Positions 44,358 to 52,956 of a DNA stretch of 64,000 nucleotides are shown piece after piece (within the stretch, counting starts at the first letter, position 1; the number at the start of each line of letters is the position of its first letter). The DNA comes from Myxococcales bacterium 68-20 (GTDB lineage Bacteria > Myxococcota_A > Polyangia > Polyangiales > Polyangiaceae), in the NCBI GenBank assembly GCA_001899635.1, contig MKVQ01000023.1, forward strand, positions 1-64,000, written 5' to 3'. Position numbers and translations under genes: made by a program. Below the pieces are notes generated by a model. It saw only the letters and a program-made list of their open reading frames with translations, was not told the origin of the DNA and ran no database searches.

Positions 44358-46850
44358 CTACGGTGGTCGTGGCCCGTCGACCGCTGCACGGACCGCACGA
44401 AGTGAATTCGCCACGGCGGCGGGGAACTCGCGGAGGACGGCGCGGTAGCGCGCCGGGGTGAGGGCGGCGTCGGGCAGGAGGCGCTCCAGGAGCTCGATCG
44501 CGTCCGCCTGGCGCGCGATCGGCGAGCCGCCGAGGAGGACGACGACCTCCGCGACCGACGCGAGCGCGCAGCACGCGGCGTCGACGTCGTCACGCTCCTT
44601 CGTTCCGGGCCGCGGCAGCTGCTCCGGAGAGGGCGCCGGGGGCGGCTCGGGGAACCAGCGCGCATATCGAGCCGCGAGCGCCACACGATCCTTCCGGAGC
44701 GCCTCGTGGCGCGCCCGCTCGCCGTCGCCGTGATCGTCCGTGAGGCCGACCTCGCGTCGTGCCTGCGCCTCCTCCTCGAGCCGCTCGAGCGCCGCGACGT
44801 CGCGCCCCCGGTCGATCGACTCGAGCTCGTCCAGCAGGCCGGCGACCTCGTCGTCGAGCGCGCGTGCGAGCTTCTGCGGGTCCCTCGTGAGCTCGGTCCA
44901 TCGGTCCGGCGGGTGGAGCGCCAGATCCCCCGTGAGAGCCCCCTCCGTGATCTCACGAAGCTCTTCGTCGTCGAGGAAGTGGTAGAAGGCCGCCTCGCCC
45001 TTCGCTCGCTGGCGCGAGACCAGGCCGCGGAGCGCAGGATTCTCCATCCCGAGCGCGATCACGCTGACGCCGATCGGTAGACCTGCAAGCGCGTTGCGCG
45101 CCGCGATGATCGACTCCTCGTCGACGTCCGACTCCCCATCCGTGACGAGCACGATCTGCGCGCTCGCGAGGTCGGGATCGAGCGCCCGCGCTTCGGCGAT
45201 CTGCGCGAGACTTCCGAGCAGGGCGAGCTGGATGTCGGTCCCCCCCGTGCGCCGGGTCGTGACGACGTCGCGAATGGCGTCGCGGGCGCCCGCCACGCTG
45301 TCGATCCGTGACACGATGCCGAGCGCTTCGTCGAAGTAGCGATAGAAGAGCGTGCAGCGGGTATCGCCCGGCTCCTCGAGCCGGCGCGTCAGCGTCGAGA
45401 GCTCCGCGACCAGGATCGCGTCGCGCACGCGAGCCCGCGCCCCGAGCATCGAGCCGGAGCCGTCGAGCACGTAGACCCGCACCTCTCCGCGCATCACCAC
45501 GCGCGTCCGTCGCTCGACCTCCTCGCGCACGAAGCGGCGCGCGAACAGGCGGCCGGTCGCGAGGTCGAGGAGGATGCTGCGCGGATCGCCGATGACGGCG
45601 TCGCGGAGGTCGTTCACGTCCTCGGCCGGCATCAAGACGAGGTCCTGGGTCGGGTGGCGAACCATCCGGAGGATGCGTCGTTCCTCGGCGAGCCGCACCG
45701 GAGCGAGCGCACCGCCGACCTCGAAGAGACCGTCGGCGGCGACGGCGGCCCGGAGAATCGCCCTGTCGGAGTGCTCGGGCAGGTAATCGAGAAACGCTTC
45801 GGCCGCCATGCGCTCGCTCGGTAGGCCGCCGAGACCGAGCCGCGCGAGGGCGTCGCCGCGCGCGCCGTCGACGGCGGACTTCACCGCCACCGCGGCAGCG
45901 CCGAGGACCTCGTTCGCCGAGCGATCGAGCGACGCCGCCGCTGCGTCCGGCGCGCCGCCGGACCAGATCCGCGCGAGTGCGCGGCTCGTCCGCCGAGCGA
46001 CGTCGCGATCCCCTGCGGAGAGCGCACTCGCATCGAGCGCCGAGATCGCCGCGTAGAGACGTGCCGGGTCGCGACGCGCCAGCGCCTGACGCGCCTGATG
46101 GACGAGCGACACGGACACATCGACCCCTGCCGCCTCGAGTCGATCGATACGCGTGATCTCGCGCGCGATGTAGCCGGTGCGCTCGCGCACTCCCTCGCGA
46201 ACGAGCGGGAGCGCCGCCGATGCCTCGAGGAGGCGCTGCCGCGCGGCGACGAGAAGGCGCCGCTTTCGGCCGAGCACGAGGGTCTCCGCGCGAGCGGCCG
46301 CCATCAGATGATCGATCGCGGCAAGCTCGAGATCGACGAGCCGGGCGTCCTCGACGTCGGGATGCTGGTCGATGGGCACCTCGAGCGGCGTCCGGCCCTC
46401 GCGCCGAAGGACGAGCGGCGGGAGGAGCGCGCTGGAATCGGTCTTCGCAACCACGCGCGCGAGCGCCTCGTCGGGTCGCTTCTCGAGCGCCAGATCGATC
46501 GCCGCTTCGGCGATCTCGAGCACGCCGAAGACGCGCCGCAGCCAGAGCGCGTGCGCGACGGGCGCCCGCTTCTTCACGATCGCCACGCGCTCGACAGCGA
46601 GGACGTTCCGCTCCAGCTCGTCGATGGCGGCGCCGAGCTTGACCTTCGCTCCCGCCGGATCGCTCGTCGTCTCGTCCGCGCGCAGAGCGGCGATCAGCGT
46701 CTCGAGCGCCGTCGCGTCGATGCTGGCGCGCCACTTCGCGATCGCGAGCAGCGGGCGCGCCACCCGGAAGAGGAGCTGCGACTCGATCGCATCCGGGCCG
46801 CGCACCACCCGCTCGAGGCGCTCACCGATCGCGCCGAGCCGCTCGCTCAC
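44358..46850 (-). CDS. Large VWA-domain protein (ViaA-like partner of MoxR ATPase)
   Basis: 830 aa, GTG 46850 overlaps the stop of the ATPase gene (GTGA). Residues 1-450 are helical, unlike known domains. A VWA domain sits at about 455-645 with an intact MIDAS: DGSGS (YVLDGSGSMLGARARV), the Thr in RRTGGTDIQLAL, and the Asp in LVTDGESDVD. The remainder (650-830) is helical with Arg/Glu-rich stretches. Partners of MoxR/RavA ATPases use such VWA domains to bind Mg2+ and client proteins (E. coli ViaA is 483 aa). Longer than usual members. Codon use normal. Confidence 0.9.
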   Translation of the reverse strand: MSERLGAIGERLERVVRGPDAIESQLLFRVARPLLAIAKWRASIDATALETLIAALRADETTSDPAGAKVKLGAAIDELERNVLAVERVAIVKKRAPVAHALWLRRVFGVLEIAEAAIDLALEKRPDEALARVVAKTDSSALLPPLVLRREGRTPLEVPIDQHPDVEDARLVDLELAAIDHLMAAARAETLVLGRKRRLLVAARQRLLEASAALPLVREGVRERTGYIAREITRIDRLEAAGVDVSVSLVHQARQALARRDPARLYAAISALDASALSAGDRDVARRTSRALARIWSGGAPDAAAASLDRSANEVLGAAAVAVKSAVDGARGDALARLGLGGLPSERMAAEAFLDYLPEHSDRAILRAAVAADGLFEVGGALAPVRLAEERRILRMVRHPTQDLVLMPAEDVNDLRDAVIGDPRSILLDLATGRLFARRFVREEVERRTRVVMRGEVRVYVLDGSGSMLGARARVRDAILVAELSTLTRRLEEPGDTRCTLFYRYFDEALGIVSRIDSVAGARDAIRDVVTTRRTGGTDIQLALLGSLAQIAEARALDPDLASAQIVLVTDGESDVDEESIIAARNALAGLPIGVSVIALGMENPALRGLVSRQRAKGEAAFYHFLDDEELREITEGALTGDLALHPPDRWTELTRDPQKLARALDDEVAGLLDELESIDRGRDVAALERLEEEAQARREVGLTDDHGDGERARHEALRKDRVALAARYARWFPEPPPAPSPEQLPRPGTKERDDVDAACCALASVAEVVVLLGGSPIARQADAIELLERLLPDAALTPARYRAVLREFPAAVANSLRAVRAAVDGPRPP

Positions 46851-49501
46851 GACTTCGCCGGTCTCGCGGCGGCCGGGCCGAGGAGCTCCGACCACGCAGC
46901 GTCCGCTCGGCCGCGCCGGAGCGCGCTCAACGCACGGCTCGACTCGGCCTCGACCGCATCGATGCGAGACCGCATCGACGCGACCCGCTCACCTGCGTCG
47001 GGGAAGACATCCCCGACGACGCGACTCTCGAGCGCGAAGCGGAGAAGCGCGCCCTCGTCACGCGTGACGTGGAAGAACTTGCTCTCTGCAAGCGAGGTGA
47101 CCGCGGCCTCCACGCGCGAGATCTGCCCCGAGTCTGCGGCCTCGACGGCGTCCTTCGCGAGCCTTCGCCACCACGCCTCGACGAGAGACACGGCGCGGTC
47201 GATGCGCGCGAGGTCGAGCTCGACGATCTCGCCCCGGAGATCGTCCGGCAGCGCACCGATGAACGTCGCGATGCCCCCGACGAGCTCCTCGGCCGATCCG
47301 CTCGCCACCGGCTTCTCGGGAGCGATCCGGAGCGCGAGCTCCACGGTCGTGTACGCCAGCGAGACCCGCTGCTCCGCCGCGCGGAGGTCGCGATACGCCG
47401 CGAAGTCCGCGCGCTCCGGCCGCCTCGCCGACGGGAGCTTCTTCTCTCCGCGAGCGAGCGCCGTCACCGCGAAGCGAAGCACGGTCGCCTTCGGGATGAC
47501 GTTCTGGAGACCTGCCTCCCGGAGGTGTTCGACGAGGCCCCCGACCTGCGCGACGAGCTCGACGCGATCCGCCGTGTCGACGCGCTCGAACGCCGCTCGA
47601 ACGAGCGGCTCGATCCGCGGAGCGACGACCCGCGACTTGAGCGAGTCTGCGCGCCCGCCCAGCACCGCGAGGCGGGCGCCCGTCGCATCGATGTGCGTGA
47701 GCACGGGCTCGAGCGTGGCCAGGAGCACGCCGAACCGCTCCGGTCCGAGGCGCTCGAGCCCGCGGGCGACGGCTTCACGAAAGGCCCGATCCCAGATCTC
47801 GACGAGCTCGTCCTCGACCCTCGCGACCGCGAGACCGATCGCGCGATCGAACGTGTCCGCCATCGGCTCCTCGGCGCCGGCGGCGCGGAGCCTCGCGCAT
47901 GTCTCGAGGAGTCGTTCGAGACCGTCGAGCCCGCGCGTGGCACGCGATGGCGCTCCGTCGACCGATCGTCCGACGCCGTCACGCTCGTCGAGCGATGCCC
48001 CGACCGCGGCGCTCGCAAGCGCCGCGGAGTCGAGCAGGATCCGGATCGCCCTCCCCCGCAGCCAGCGCGCGACGGGCCGTGTGGTACCGCTCGCCTTCTC
48101 GAGCCCGTCGGCGAGCTGGGCGAGCTCCGCGACGACGTCCTCGGTCGCTGCGTGCGGCCCTGCACCTGCAGTCGCGCCGACGCGAAGCGCGCGTTCGGCG
48201 AGATGTGCGAGCGTGGTGTCGAGAAGGCTCGCGGCCTGGAGCGCGCCGGCGCCGCCGCTGTCACTCACTTGCGCGAGCTTCACCGCCGTCTCGATCAGCG
48301 CGGCCGGGGCCGGTCGACCACCGCCTGCGCCTGCCTCGGATGCGAGCGTCTTTTCGACCTCGCGCTCGAGCGCCCCGATGTCGGCGACCTCCCGGGGCGC
48401 ACTACGCGCGGTCTTCGGAACGCGCGCCAGAGCGCGTTCGAAGATCTCCCGCTCGGTCCGGAGGATCGAAAGCTGACGACGCTCCCGCGGATCGGTCTCC
48501 TTCTCGAGCAGCCGCCCGACCTTCTCGTGAGCGGGGCCCGAGAGGAGGAGGCTCAGGCGGAGCATCGCCAGATCGCGGTGCTCGACCTCGAAGGATCGCG
48601 CTCCGTCGTTCATGATCGCGTCATAGACGCAGATCGCCCGCAGGATCCGCCCGAGGCGCACCGCAGTGCGGGTCGAGAGGTAACGCGTCGGGAGGAACGT
48701 CGGGTCGTGCTTCGCCGCGGTCGCGAGGTCCGCGTCGACGAGCTCGCAGAGCGTGCACAGCGCCGAGCAGATCTCGTCGGGTACGACCACCCGGTCGACC
48801 GCTGCTTGCAGCGCGTCGAGGTCCTGGATCGTGAGCAGCGAGACGAGCGAACGCGGGCGCGTGCCGCCGAGCTGCGAGCGCACGACGCGCCCGAGGCTCG
48901 ACGGGTCGCCGAAGCCCTTCGGAACGAACGAGACGAAGGCGATCCGGTCGACGAACGCGAGCAGCGTCTCGCGGGAGCCCTCGAGGACTTCGGCGAGATA
49001 CCGGTTCGTCGTCATGAGCGCGCACTCGATCTCTCCGGACGTCGTCTTCGTGCCCTGCTTGAGCTCGCGCTCGTGGAGCACGTTGAGCGTCGTCCGGAGG
49101 AGCATGTCGCGTCCGTCGAGCACCTCGTCGAGGAACGCATGCACCGCGCCGAGCATGCCCTCGTCCGTGAAGTGCTCGGTGCGCCCCGTCTGCATCAACG
49201 TCTTGAAGTCGATCGGACCGACGAGGTCCGTCTGGACGGTGCTCTCGGTGAACTGGCGCGCGAAGACGCTCGGCTTCCCCGTCCGCGCGTCGACGATGCG
49301 CCCGAGCACCGCCGCCGCGATCCCGCTCTTCGCGGTCCCCGGCGGCCCGGTCATGAGGACGTGCTCGCGGGCAAGCAACGCGAGCGCCACCTGCGCGAGG
49401 AGGTCGTCACGCTCGACGAACGTCCGTCCGAGCTCGTTGAAGAACCCCCGAAAGCGCTCCGAGGCAGCACGGAGCTCCGCGGTCGACGTCGCAATGCTCA
49501 T
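46847..49501 (-). CDS. MoxR/RavA-type AAA+ ATPase with long C-terminal region
   Basis: 884 aa from ATG 49501 (MSIATSTAEL); the frame stays open to 49687 without similarity. AAA+ core 20-330: Walker A MTGPPGTAKSG, Walker B AFLDEVLDG, sensor-1 ALMTTNR, and the MoxR-typical TDLVGPIDFKTLMQTGR. Then about 550 residues of mostly helical sequence, too long for classical MoxR (320-340 aa) and longer than E. coli RavA (498 aa). Forms hexamers acting with the adjacent VWA protein on metalloprotein or complex assembly (family knowledge). Translationally coupled to that gene by a 4-base overlap. Confidence 0.92.
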   Translation of the reverse strand: MSIATSTAELRAASERFRGFFNELGRTFVERDDLLAQVALALLAREHVLMTGPPGTAKSGIAAAVLGRIVDARTGKPSVFARQFTESTVQTDLVGPIDFKTLMQTGRTEHFTDEGMLGAVHAFLDEVLDGRDMLLRTTLNVLHERELKQGTKTTSGEIECALMTTNRYLAEVLEGSRETLLAFVDRIAFVSFVPKGFGDPSSLGRVVRSQLGGTRPRSLVSLLTIQDLDALQAAVDRVVVPDEICSALCTLCELVDADLATAAKHDPTFLPTRYLSTRTAVRLGRILRAICVYDAIMNDGARSFEVEHRDLAMLRLSLLLSGPAHEKVGRLLEKETDPRERRQLSILRTEREIFERALARVPKTARSAPREVADIGALEREVEKTLASEAGAGGGRPAPAALIETAVKLAQVSDSGGAGALQAASLLDTTLAHLAERALRVGATAGAGPHAATEDVVAELAQLADGLEKASGTTRPVARWLRGRAIRILLDSAALASAAVGASLDERDGVGRSVDGAPSRATRGLDGLERLLETCARLRAAGAEEPMADTFDRAIGLAVARVEDELVEIWDRAFREAVARGLERLGPERFGVLLATLEPVLTHIDATGARLAVLGGRADSLKSRVVAPRIEPLVRAAFERVDTADRVELVAQVGGLVEHLREAGLQNVIPKATVLRFAVTALARGEKKLPSARRPERADFAAYRDLRAAEQRVSLAYTTVELALRIAPEKPVASGSAEELVGGIATFIGALPDDLRGEIVELDLARIDRAVSLVEAWWRRLAKDAVEAADSGQISRVEAAVTSLAESKFFHVTRDEGALLRFALESRVVGDVFPDAGERVASMRSRIDAVEAESSRALSALRRGRADAAWSELLGPAAARPAKS

Positions 49502-49768
49502 CAGGAGCGAGCGTAGAACATTCTCGACCTCGCCGTCGCACCGGTCGAGAGCGTTACGTCGCAGGGCAGCCGTCCGGCGCCCCGCTCCTCGGCCCCGCGT
49601 GAGGCGGCCGGCGGGTGCGAGCGCTTGCGATGGTCGCACGAGGCGAGTCGCGACGGCGAGAGGCACGCCAGCACGGGCGCGCGACACCTCGTCATGGTCT
49701 CCGCGAAGCGCTTGCCCAGGATGGCGACTAGACGCCCGCCCCGCGTGGCCAAGTGCTCGACAACGCCA

Positions 49769-49789
49769 TCACGCATGCAGCTTGCGTGA
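49769..49789. promoter_or_regulatory. Inverted repeat, candidate operator
   Basis: TCACGCA-N7-TGCGTGA, perfect 7-bp arms, 43 bases before the ATG at 49832. Size and spacing fit a dimeric regulator site, but no consensus is known to me. Confidence 0.4.
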
Positions 49790-49818
49790 CTCTTCAGGCC
49801 GAGATGCATGTGCGTCTC

Positions 49819-49828
49819 AAGGAGGTGA
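49819..49828 (+). promoter_or_regulatory. Ten-base perfect Shine-Dalgarno
   Basis: AAGGAGGTGA matches the full anti-Shine-Dalgarno of bacterial 16S rRNA over ten bases. Spacing from GGAGG to ATG 49832 is six bases. It decides the ATG start over the adjacent GTG (49829) and predicts strong translation. Confidence 0.9.
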
Positions 49829-49831
49829 GTG

Positions 49832-50227
49832 ATGGACCGACGCGCGTTCCTGAAAGACGCAGCAGTCACGCTGCTCGTCCTGCCGTTCGGGACCTTCCTC
49901 GTCCATTGCGGCAATGACAAGAAGGCCGCGACCGAGGAGGACGACACGCCCCCCGATGCCCCGCCGCGCAAGGAGGGCTCGAACGGCCGCTACACGTCGA
50001 GCGAGACGGACGGCCACTCGCACAGCATCATGGTCCCGCTCGCGGCGTTCAAGGAGGAGGCGCCGGTGGGAGGCATCACCGGCCTGACGACCGAGGCGCA
50101 GAGCCACCAGCATCGCTTCACGATCGACCAGGAGGCGCTGCGACGCGTCGGAGAAGGTGAGATCGCGAAGATCGAGACCGACATCCAGGCCGAGCACACG
50201 CACGTCTTCACGATCGTGAAGCTCTAG
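49832..50227 (+). CDS. HxH-repeat lipoprotein
   Basis: 131 aa. Lipobox LVHC (Cys26) with a twin-arginine-like start (MDRRAFLKDAAVTLLVLPFG). The mature part has three strand-like segments each with a His-x-His pair: DGHSHSI (about 61), QSHQHRF (about 90) and AEHTHVF (about 122). The alternating pattern would place the imidazoles on one face, a probable divalent-metal site. Related small lipoproteins with H-x-H strands occur in myxobacteria; function unknown. Followed by a hairpin terminator. High-quality ribosome binding site, so probably abundant. Confidence 0.8.
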   Translation: MDRRAFLKDAAVTLLVLPFGTFLVHCGNDKKAATEEDDTPPDAPPRKEGSNGRYTSSETDGHSHSIMVPLAAFKEEAPVGGITGLTTEAQSHQHRFTIDQEALRRVGEGEIAKIETDIQAEHTHVFTIVKL

Positions 50228-50251
50228 GCCGCGTGCAGGTTCGCACGCGGC
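50228..50251. terminator. Hairpin after HxH-lipoprotein gene
   Basis: GCCGCGTGC-N6-GCACGCGGC, perfect 9-bp stem, directly after the TAG at 50225-50227 and before the convergent RlmN gene (ends 50271). Confidence 0.75.
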
Positions 50252-50270
50252 ACACACGCGCTACGCGCTC

Positions 50271-51335
50271 CTAGCGAACGACGAGCGTCCCACAGGCCGC
50301 GCGCGCATCGCGTCCGCGCGAGCGCCGCACCTTGACGAGACAGCCGTGGCTGCGCAGCCGCGCGACGAACGCCTCGACGCGCTCGCTCGCGGGCTCGCGG
50401 TAAGGAGACGGTACATCGCCCCACTCGTTGAACGGGATCACGTTGAGGACGTGCCTCAGGTCGCCGGTCCAGTCGGCAAGGCGATCGGCGCTCTCGTCGT
50501 CGTCGTTCACGCCAGCCAGGAGCACGTACTCGAGGGTGATCTTCTGGTGGGGGCGCCGCGGCCAGCGATCGAGCGCTGCACGGAGCTCGGCGAGGGGCCA
50601 TCGCTTGCCGATCGGCATGAGGCTCCGCCGCACCTGATCGGTCGCACCGTTCACGCTCACCGCGAGCTCCGGGACCCAGCGGGAGCGTGCGAGCCGTTCG
50701 AGGCCGGGCACGTGCCCCGCCGTCGACACCGTGATGCGGGTCGGCGGCACGGCGAGGCCAGCTGGGTCGCAGAGGATCTCCAGCGCTCGGATCAGCGCCT
50801 CCACGTTGTGGAGCGGCTCGCCCATGCCCATGAACACGAGGTTGAGCTTCTGCGCGGAGAGCGGGCCGTAGCGATGGAGGACCGCAAGGAGCTGACCGAC
50901 GATCTCATGGGACGCGAGGTTGCGCACGAGGCCCATCTTCGCGGTCGCGCAGAAGGTGCATCCCATCGCGCAGCCGACCTGACTCGAGAGGCACACGGTG
51001 ACGCGCGGGCGAACGACGGCGCGCGGCATGTGCACCGCCTCGATCCGAGCACCGTCCTCGAGCGCCAGCACTAGGCGCGTCGCACCGTCCGCCGAGGGCC
51101 GCTCTTCCACGATCGTCGGGAGATCGAGCCGAAGCGAACGAGCCACGAGCGCTCGTCCAAGACGCGAGAGCACGGGCCCCGACGCATCCCAGGTCGCGAC
51201 CCGCTGCAATCGGCCGAAGAGATGCCGCGGGTCGCGCTCGTAGCCGAGCCCCTCGAGATCGGACGGCGTGCGATCCCACGCGGGCAGGCGCGCGAACGAC
51301 GCAAGGTCCTGACAGGGCTGTTCGCTCTGGCTCAT
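50271..51335 (-). CDS. rlmN: RlmN-type 23S rRNA A2503 methyltransferase
   Basis: 354 aa radical-SAM enzyme. The 4Fe-4S motif CAMGCTFC (residues about 123-130) and the C-terminal catalytic Cys in DARAACGTLVV (about 348) are present, both needed for the RlmN/Cfr mechanism, as are SSQVGC, FMGMGEPLHN, TVSTAGHVPGLERLA and YVLLAGVND. RlmN methylates A2503 of 23S rRNA and tRNA A37; Cfr methylates C8 of A2503. N-terminal domain is short and divergent, which may reflect a second RlmN-like paralogue. Cytoplasmic. Convergent with 49832. Confidence 0.93.
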   Translation of the reverse strand: MSQSEQPCQDLASFARLPAWDRTPSDLEGLGYERDPRHLFGRLQRVATWDASGPVLSRLGRALVARSLRLDLPTIVEERPSADGATRLVLALEDGARIEAVHMPRAVVRPRVTVCLSSQVGCAMGCTFCATAKMGLVRNLASHEIVGQLLAVLHRYGPLSAQKLNLVFMGMGEPLHNVEALIRALEILCDPAGLAVPPTRITVSTAGHVPGLERLARSRWVPELAVSVNGATDQVRRSLMPIGKRWPLAELRAALDRWPRRPHQKITLEYVLLAGVNDDDESADRLADWTGDLRHVLNVIPFNEWGDVPSPYREPASERVEAFVARLRSHGCLVKVRRSRGRDARAACGTLVVR

Positions 51336-51919
51336 ACGTGACCTCGCTACCTTCGCGCCTCGGGGACAGGGCCGTCAACGGGATCGCGCGCCGGCTCGCG
51401 CCTCGGTCGCTCGCGTTCGCTCGCGTTCGCCGCTCGGGAGCGCGGCTGGCGTAGAGCCACTGCTGTTCGCTCGAGTAGGCCGGAGACCGATTCCGGATCC
51501 CGAGCTCCGATTCCGGGACCCGGATCCCGAGCTCCGATTCCGATTCCGGATTCCGAGCTCCGATTCCGGGATCCGGCCCCGAGCTCCGATTCCGATTCCG
51601 ATTCCGGATCCGGATTCCGAGCTCCGATTCCCGATCCGGATCCGGAATCGGAGCTCCGAGTCCGGGGCCGGAGCGGGACGGGACATCGTTTACAGATCAC
51701 TGGCGAGTCCACGACGCTGCATGCGAACGGCAGTCGTCGCGAGCTGTTGGGCGCCGGGCATCTCGGCCCGGCTTCACCTCGGACGCGCACATCCCGCGCC
51801 GCCGGCCTGCTGCGCGAGGTGAGCACTGAAGAGGGGTCGATTGCCGGCGTCACGGGATCTGCGCGGTGGGGTCGGCGAAGCCGGGCCGAGACGCCCGGCG
51901 CTCGCCCAAGGAGCTCGCC
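51336..51919. other. Intergenic region with minisatellite
   Basis: 584 bases holding the imperfect minisatellite at 51488-51668 and, near its end, the AAGGAG ribosome binding site for 51920. Long open frames run through the minisatellite on both strands because its unit is a multiple of three or nearly so, giving low-complexity peptides rich in Ser/Glu/Gly/Ile; I do not count them as genes. Confidence 0.7.
51488..51668. repeat. Minisatellite of 26-27-bp units
   Basis: CGAGCTCCGATTCC occurs at 51501, 51528, 51554, 51580 and 51618 (spacings 27, 26, 26 and 38). Each copy is joined by runs of ATTCCG/GGATCC-type hexamers. Imperfect, without spacers of constant length, so not CRISPR. Confidence 0.9.
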
Positions 51920-52252
51920 ATGCACCTGCATATTCTCGATGACATCGTCGAAACTGTCGGCACCATCCACCGGCTCTGTCGCATCATCTCCCGGCAGGAT
52001 CCGGACCTCAGCAGGCAGATGAAGCGCGCCGTCAACTCGGTCGGCCTCAACGCCGGAGAGGGCCTCTCGGCGCGCGGAGGGAATCGCACCGTCCGCATCG
52101 AGAGCGCCATGGCCAGCGGACGCGAGGTCATCCTCGGCCTGCGCATCGCGGGCGCCGCGGGCTACCTCGACGCAGAGCGCGTGGCGCGGCAGGTCGATTC
52201 GCTCGATCGCATCGTCGCTACGCTCTACAAGCTCGCCTATCGTCCGGCCTGA
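51920..52252 (+). CDS. Four-helix bundle (23S rRNA intervening-sequence type) protein
   Basis: 110 aa from ATG 51920 after AAGGAG. Matches the IVP/'four helix bundle protein' family: QMKRAVNSVGLNAGEGLSARGGN (a signature loop), then a second helical hairpin (GREVILGLRIAGAAGYLDAERVARQVDSLDRIVATLYKLA). Members are named after proteins encoded in 23S rRNA intervening sequences, but many are free-standing; the homologue Avd binds nucleic acid in retroelements. Here it stands alone, no rRNA nearby. Function unknown. Confidence 0.9.
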   Translation: MHLHILDDIVETVGTIHRLCRIISRQDPDLSRQMKRAVNSVGLNAGEGLSARGGNRTVRIESAMASGREVILGLRIAGAAGYLDAERVARQVDSLDRIVATLYKLAYRPA

Positions 52253-52259
52253 GCCCATC

Positions 52260-52284
52260 GGCCGCCGGCCTCACGCCGGCGGCC
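52260..52284 (+). terminator. Hairpin after four-helix bundle gene
   Basis: GGCCGCCGGC-N5-GCCGGCGGCC, perfect 10-bp stem, 7 bases after the stop codon. A probable terminator. Confidence 0.75.
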
Positions 52285-52461
52285 TCCCTAATTGCGCCTC
52301 GACGCTCGGAGGACGCGGCCCCCATGACCATGGAGTGCATGCGCTAGTCGAGCTCGACCCGTGCCACTCGAAGCCGGCCTCGACGACGCTATGAGCGTAA
52401 TGCCATCCCTCGCCGCGAGGCGTGATCGCGAATCGCGCATGGTGGTCTATAGAGTCGGCCC

Positions 52462-52956
52462 GTGCCTGCCTCCCGGCTGACGCTACCCGTCCTCGACGAG
52501 CGCATCGAGGCGCGCGCGCGCTCGACCCGTGAAGCTCACCCGTGGTGGCCGTGCGCCAACGGGTGCGACCTCTGCTGCCGGTCGTTGCCTCGCTTGCCGG
52601 AGATGACCGCAGCGGAATGGGAGCGCCTGCGCGACGCCATCGACGCGCTGCCTGCGGACGTGCGGGAAGCCATCCGAACGCGCACCGACGAAGCCCCTTT
52701 CGCCGGGCCCCTCACCTGCCCAATGCTCGATCGCGAGCGGGGCTCGTGCCTCGTCTACGAGGCACGCCCGATCGTGTGCCGGACCTACGGGTTCTACGCC
52801 GAGCGCGACGCCGGATTGCACTGCAACCAGGTGACCCTCGCGGTCGAAGACAACGACCGCGACGGCACCGTCGTCTGGGGCAATGGTGAGACGATCGCCG
52901 ATGACATGAAGCCGTTCGGTGAGGTCATCTCGCTTCGCACGTGGATGAACCGCTGA
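52462..52956 (+). CDS. YkgJ-type Cys-cluster protein
   Basis: 164 aa UPF0153/YkgJ family. Cys pattern: CANGCDLCCRSLPRLP (about 31-46), TCPMLDRERGSCLVYEARPIVCRTYGF (about 85-110) and a last Cys in LHCNQV. The family is proposed to bind a zinc or Fe-S cluster. GTG start at 52462; Cys pattern begins too early for a later start. The 3' end overlaps the convergent gene 52925-53275 by 32 bp. Role unknown. Confidence 0.9.
   Translation: MPASRLTLPVLDERIEARARSTREAHPWWPCANGCDLCCRSLPRLPEMTAAEWERLRDAIDALPADVREAIRTRTDEAPFAGPLTCPMLDRERGSCLVYEARPIVCRTYGFYAERDAGLHCNQVTLAVEDNDRDGTVVWGNGETIADDMKPFGEVISLRTWMNR

Larger units (their letters stand above)
49502..49831. other. Divergent intergenic region
   Basis: 330 bases between the ATPase start and the HxH-lipoprotein start. 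Contains the dyad at 49769-49789 and the Shine-Dalgarno at 49819-49828. Promoters of both genes should be here; none can be placed with certainty. Confidence 0.5.

Noticed and set aside
46098-49516. Two long plus-strand frames opposite the MoxR/VWA operon
   Set aside because: Shadows of the two AAA+/VWA genes, which have intact Walker and MIDAS motifs.
51488-51668. CRISPR-like array
   Set aside because: Units are joined directly by variable hexamers without unique spacers; no cas gene in the window.
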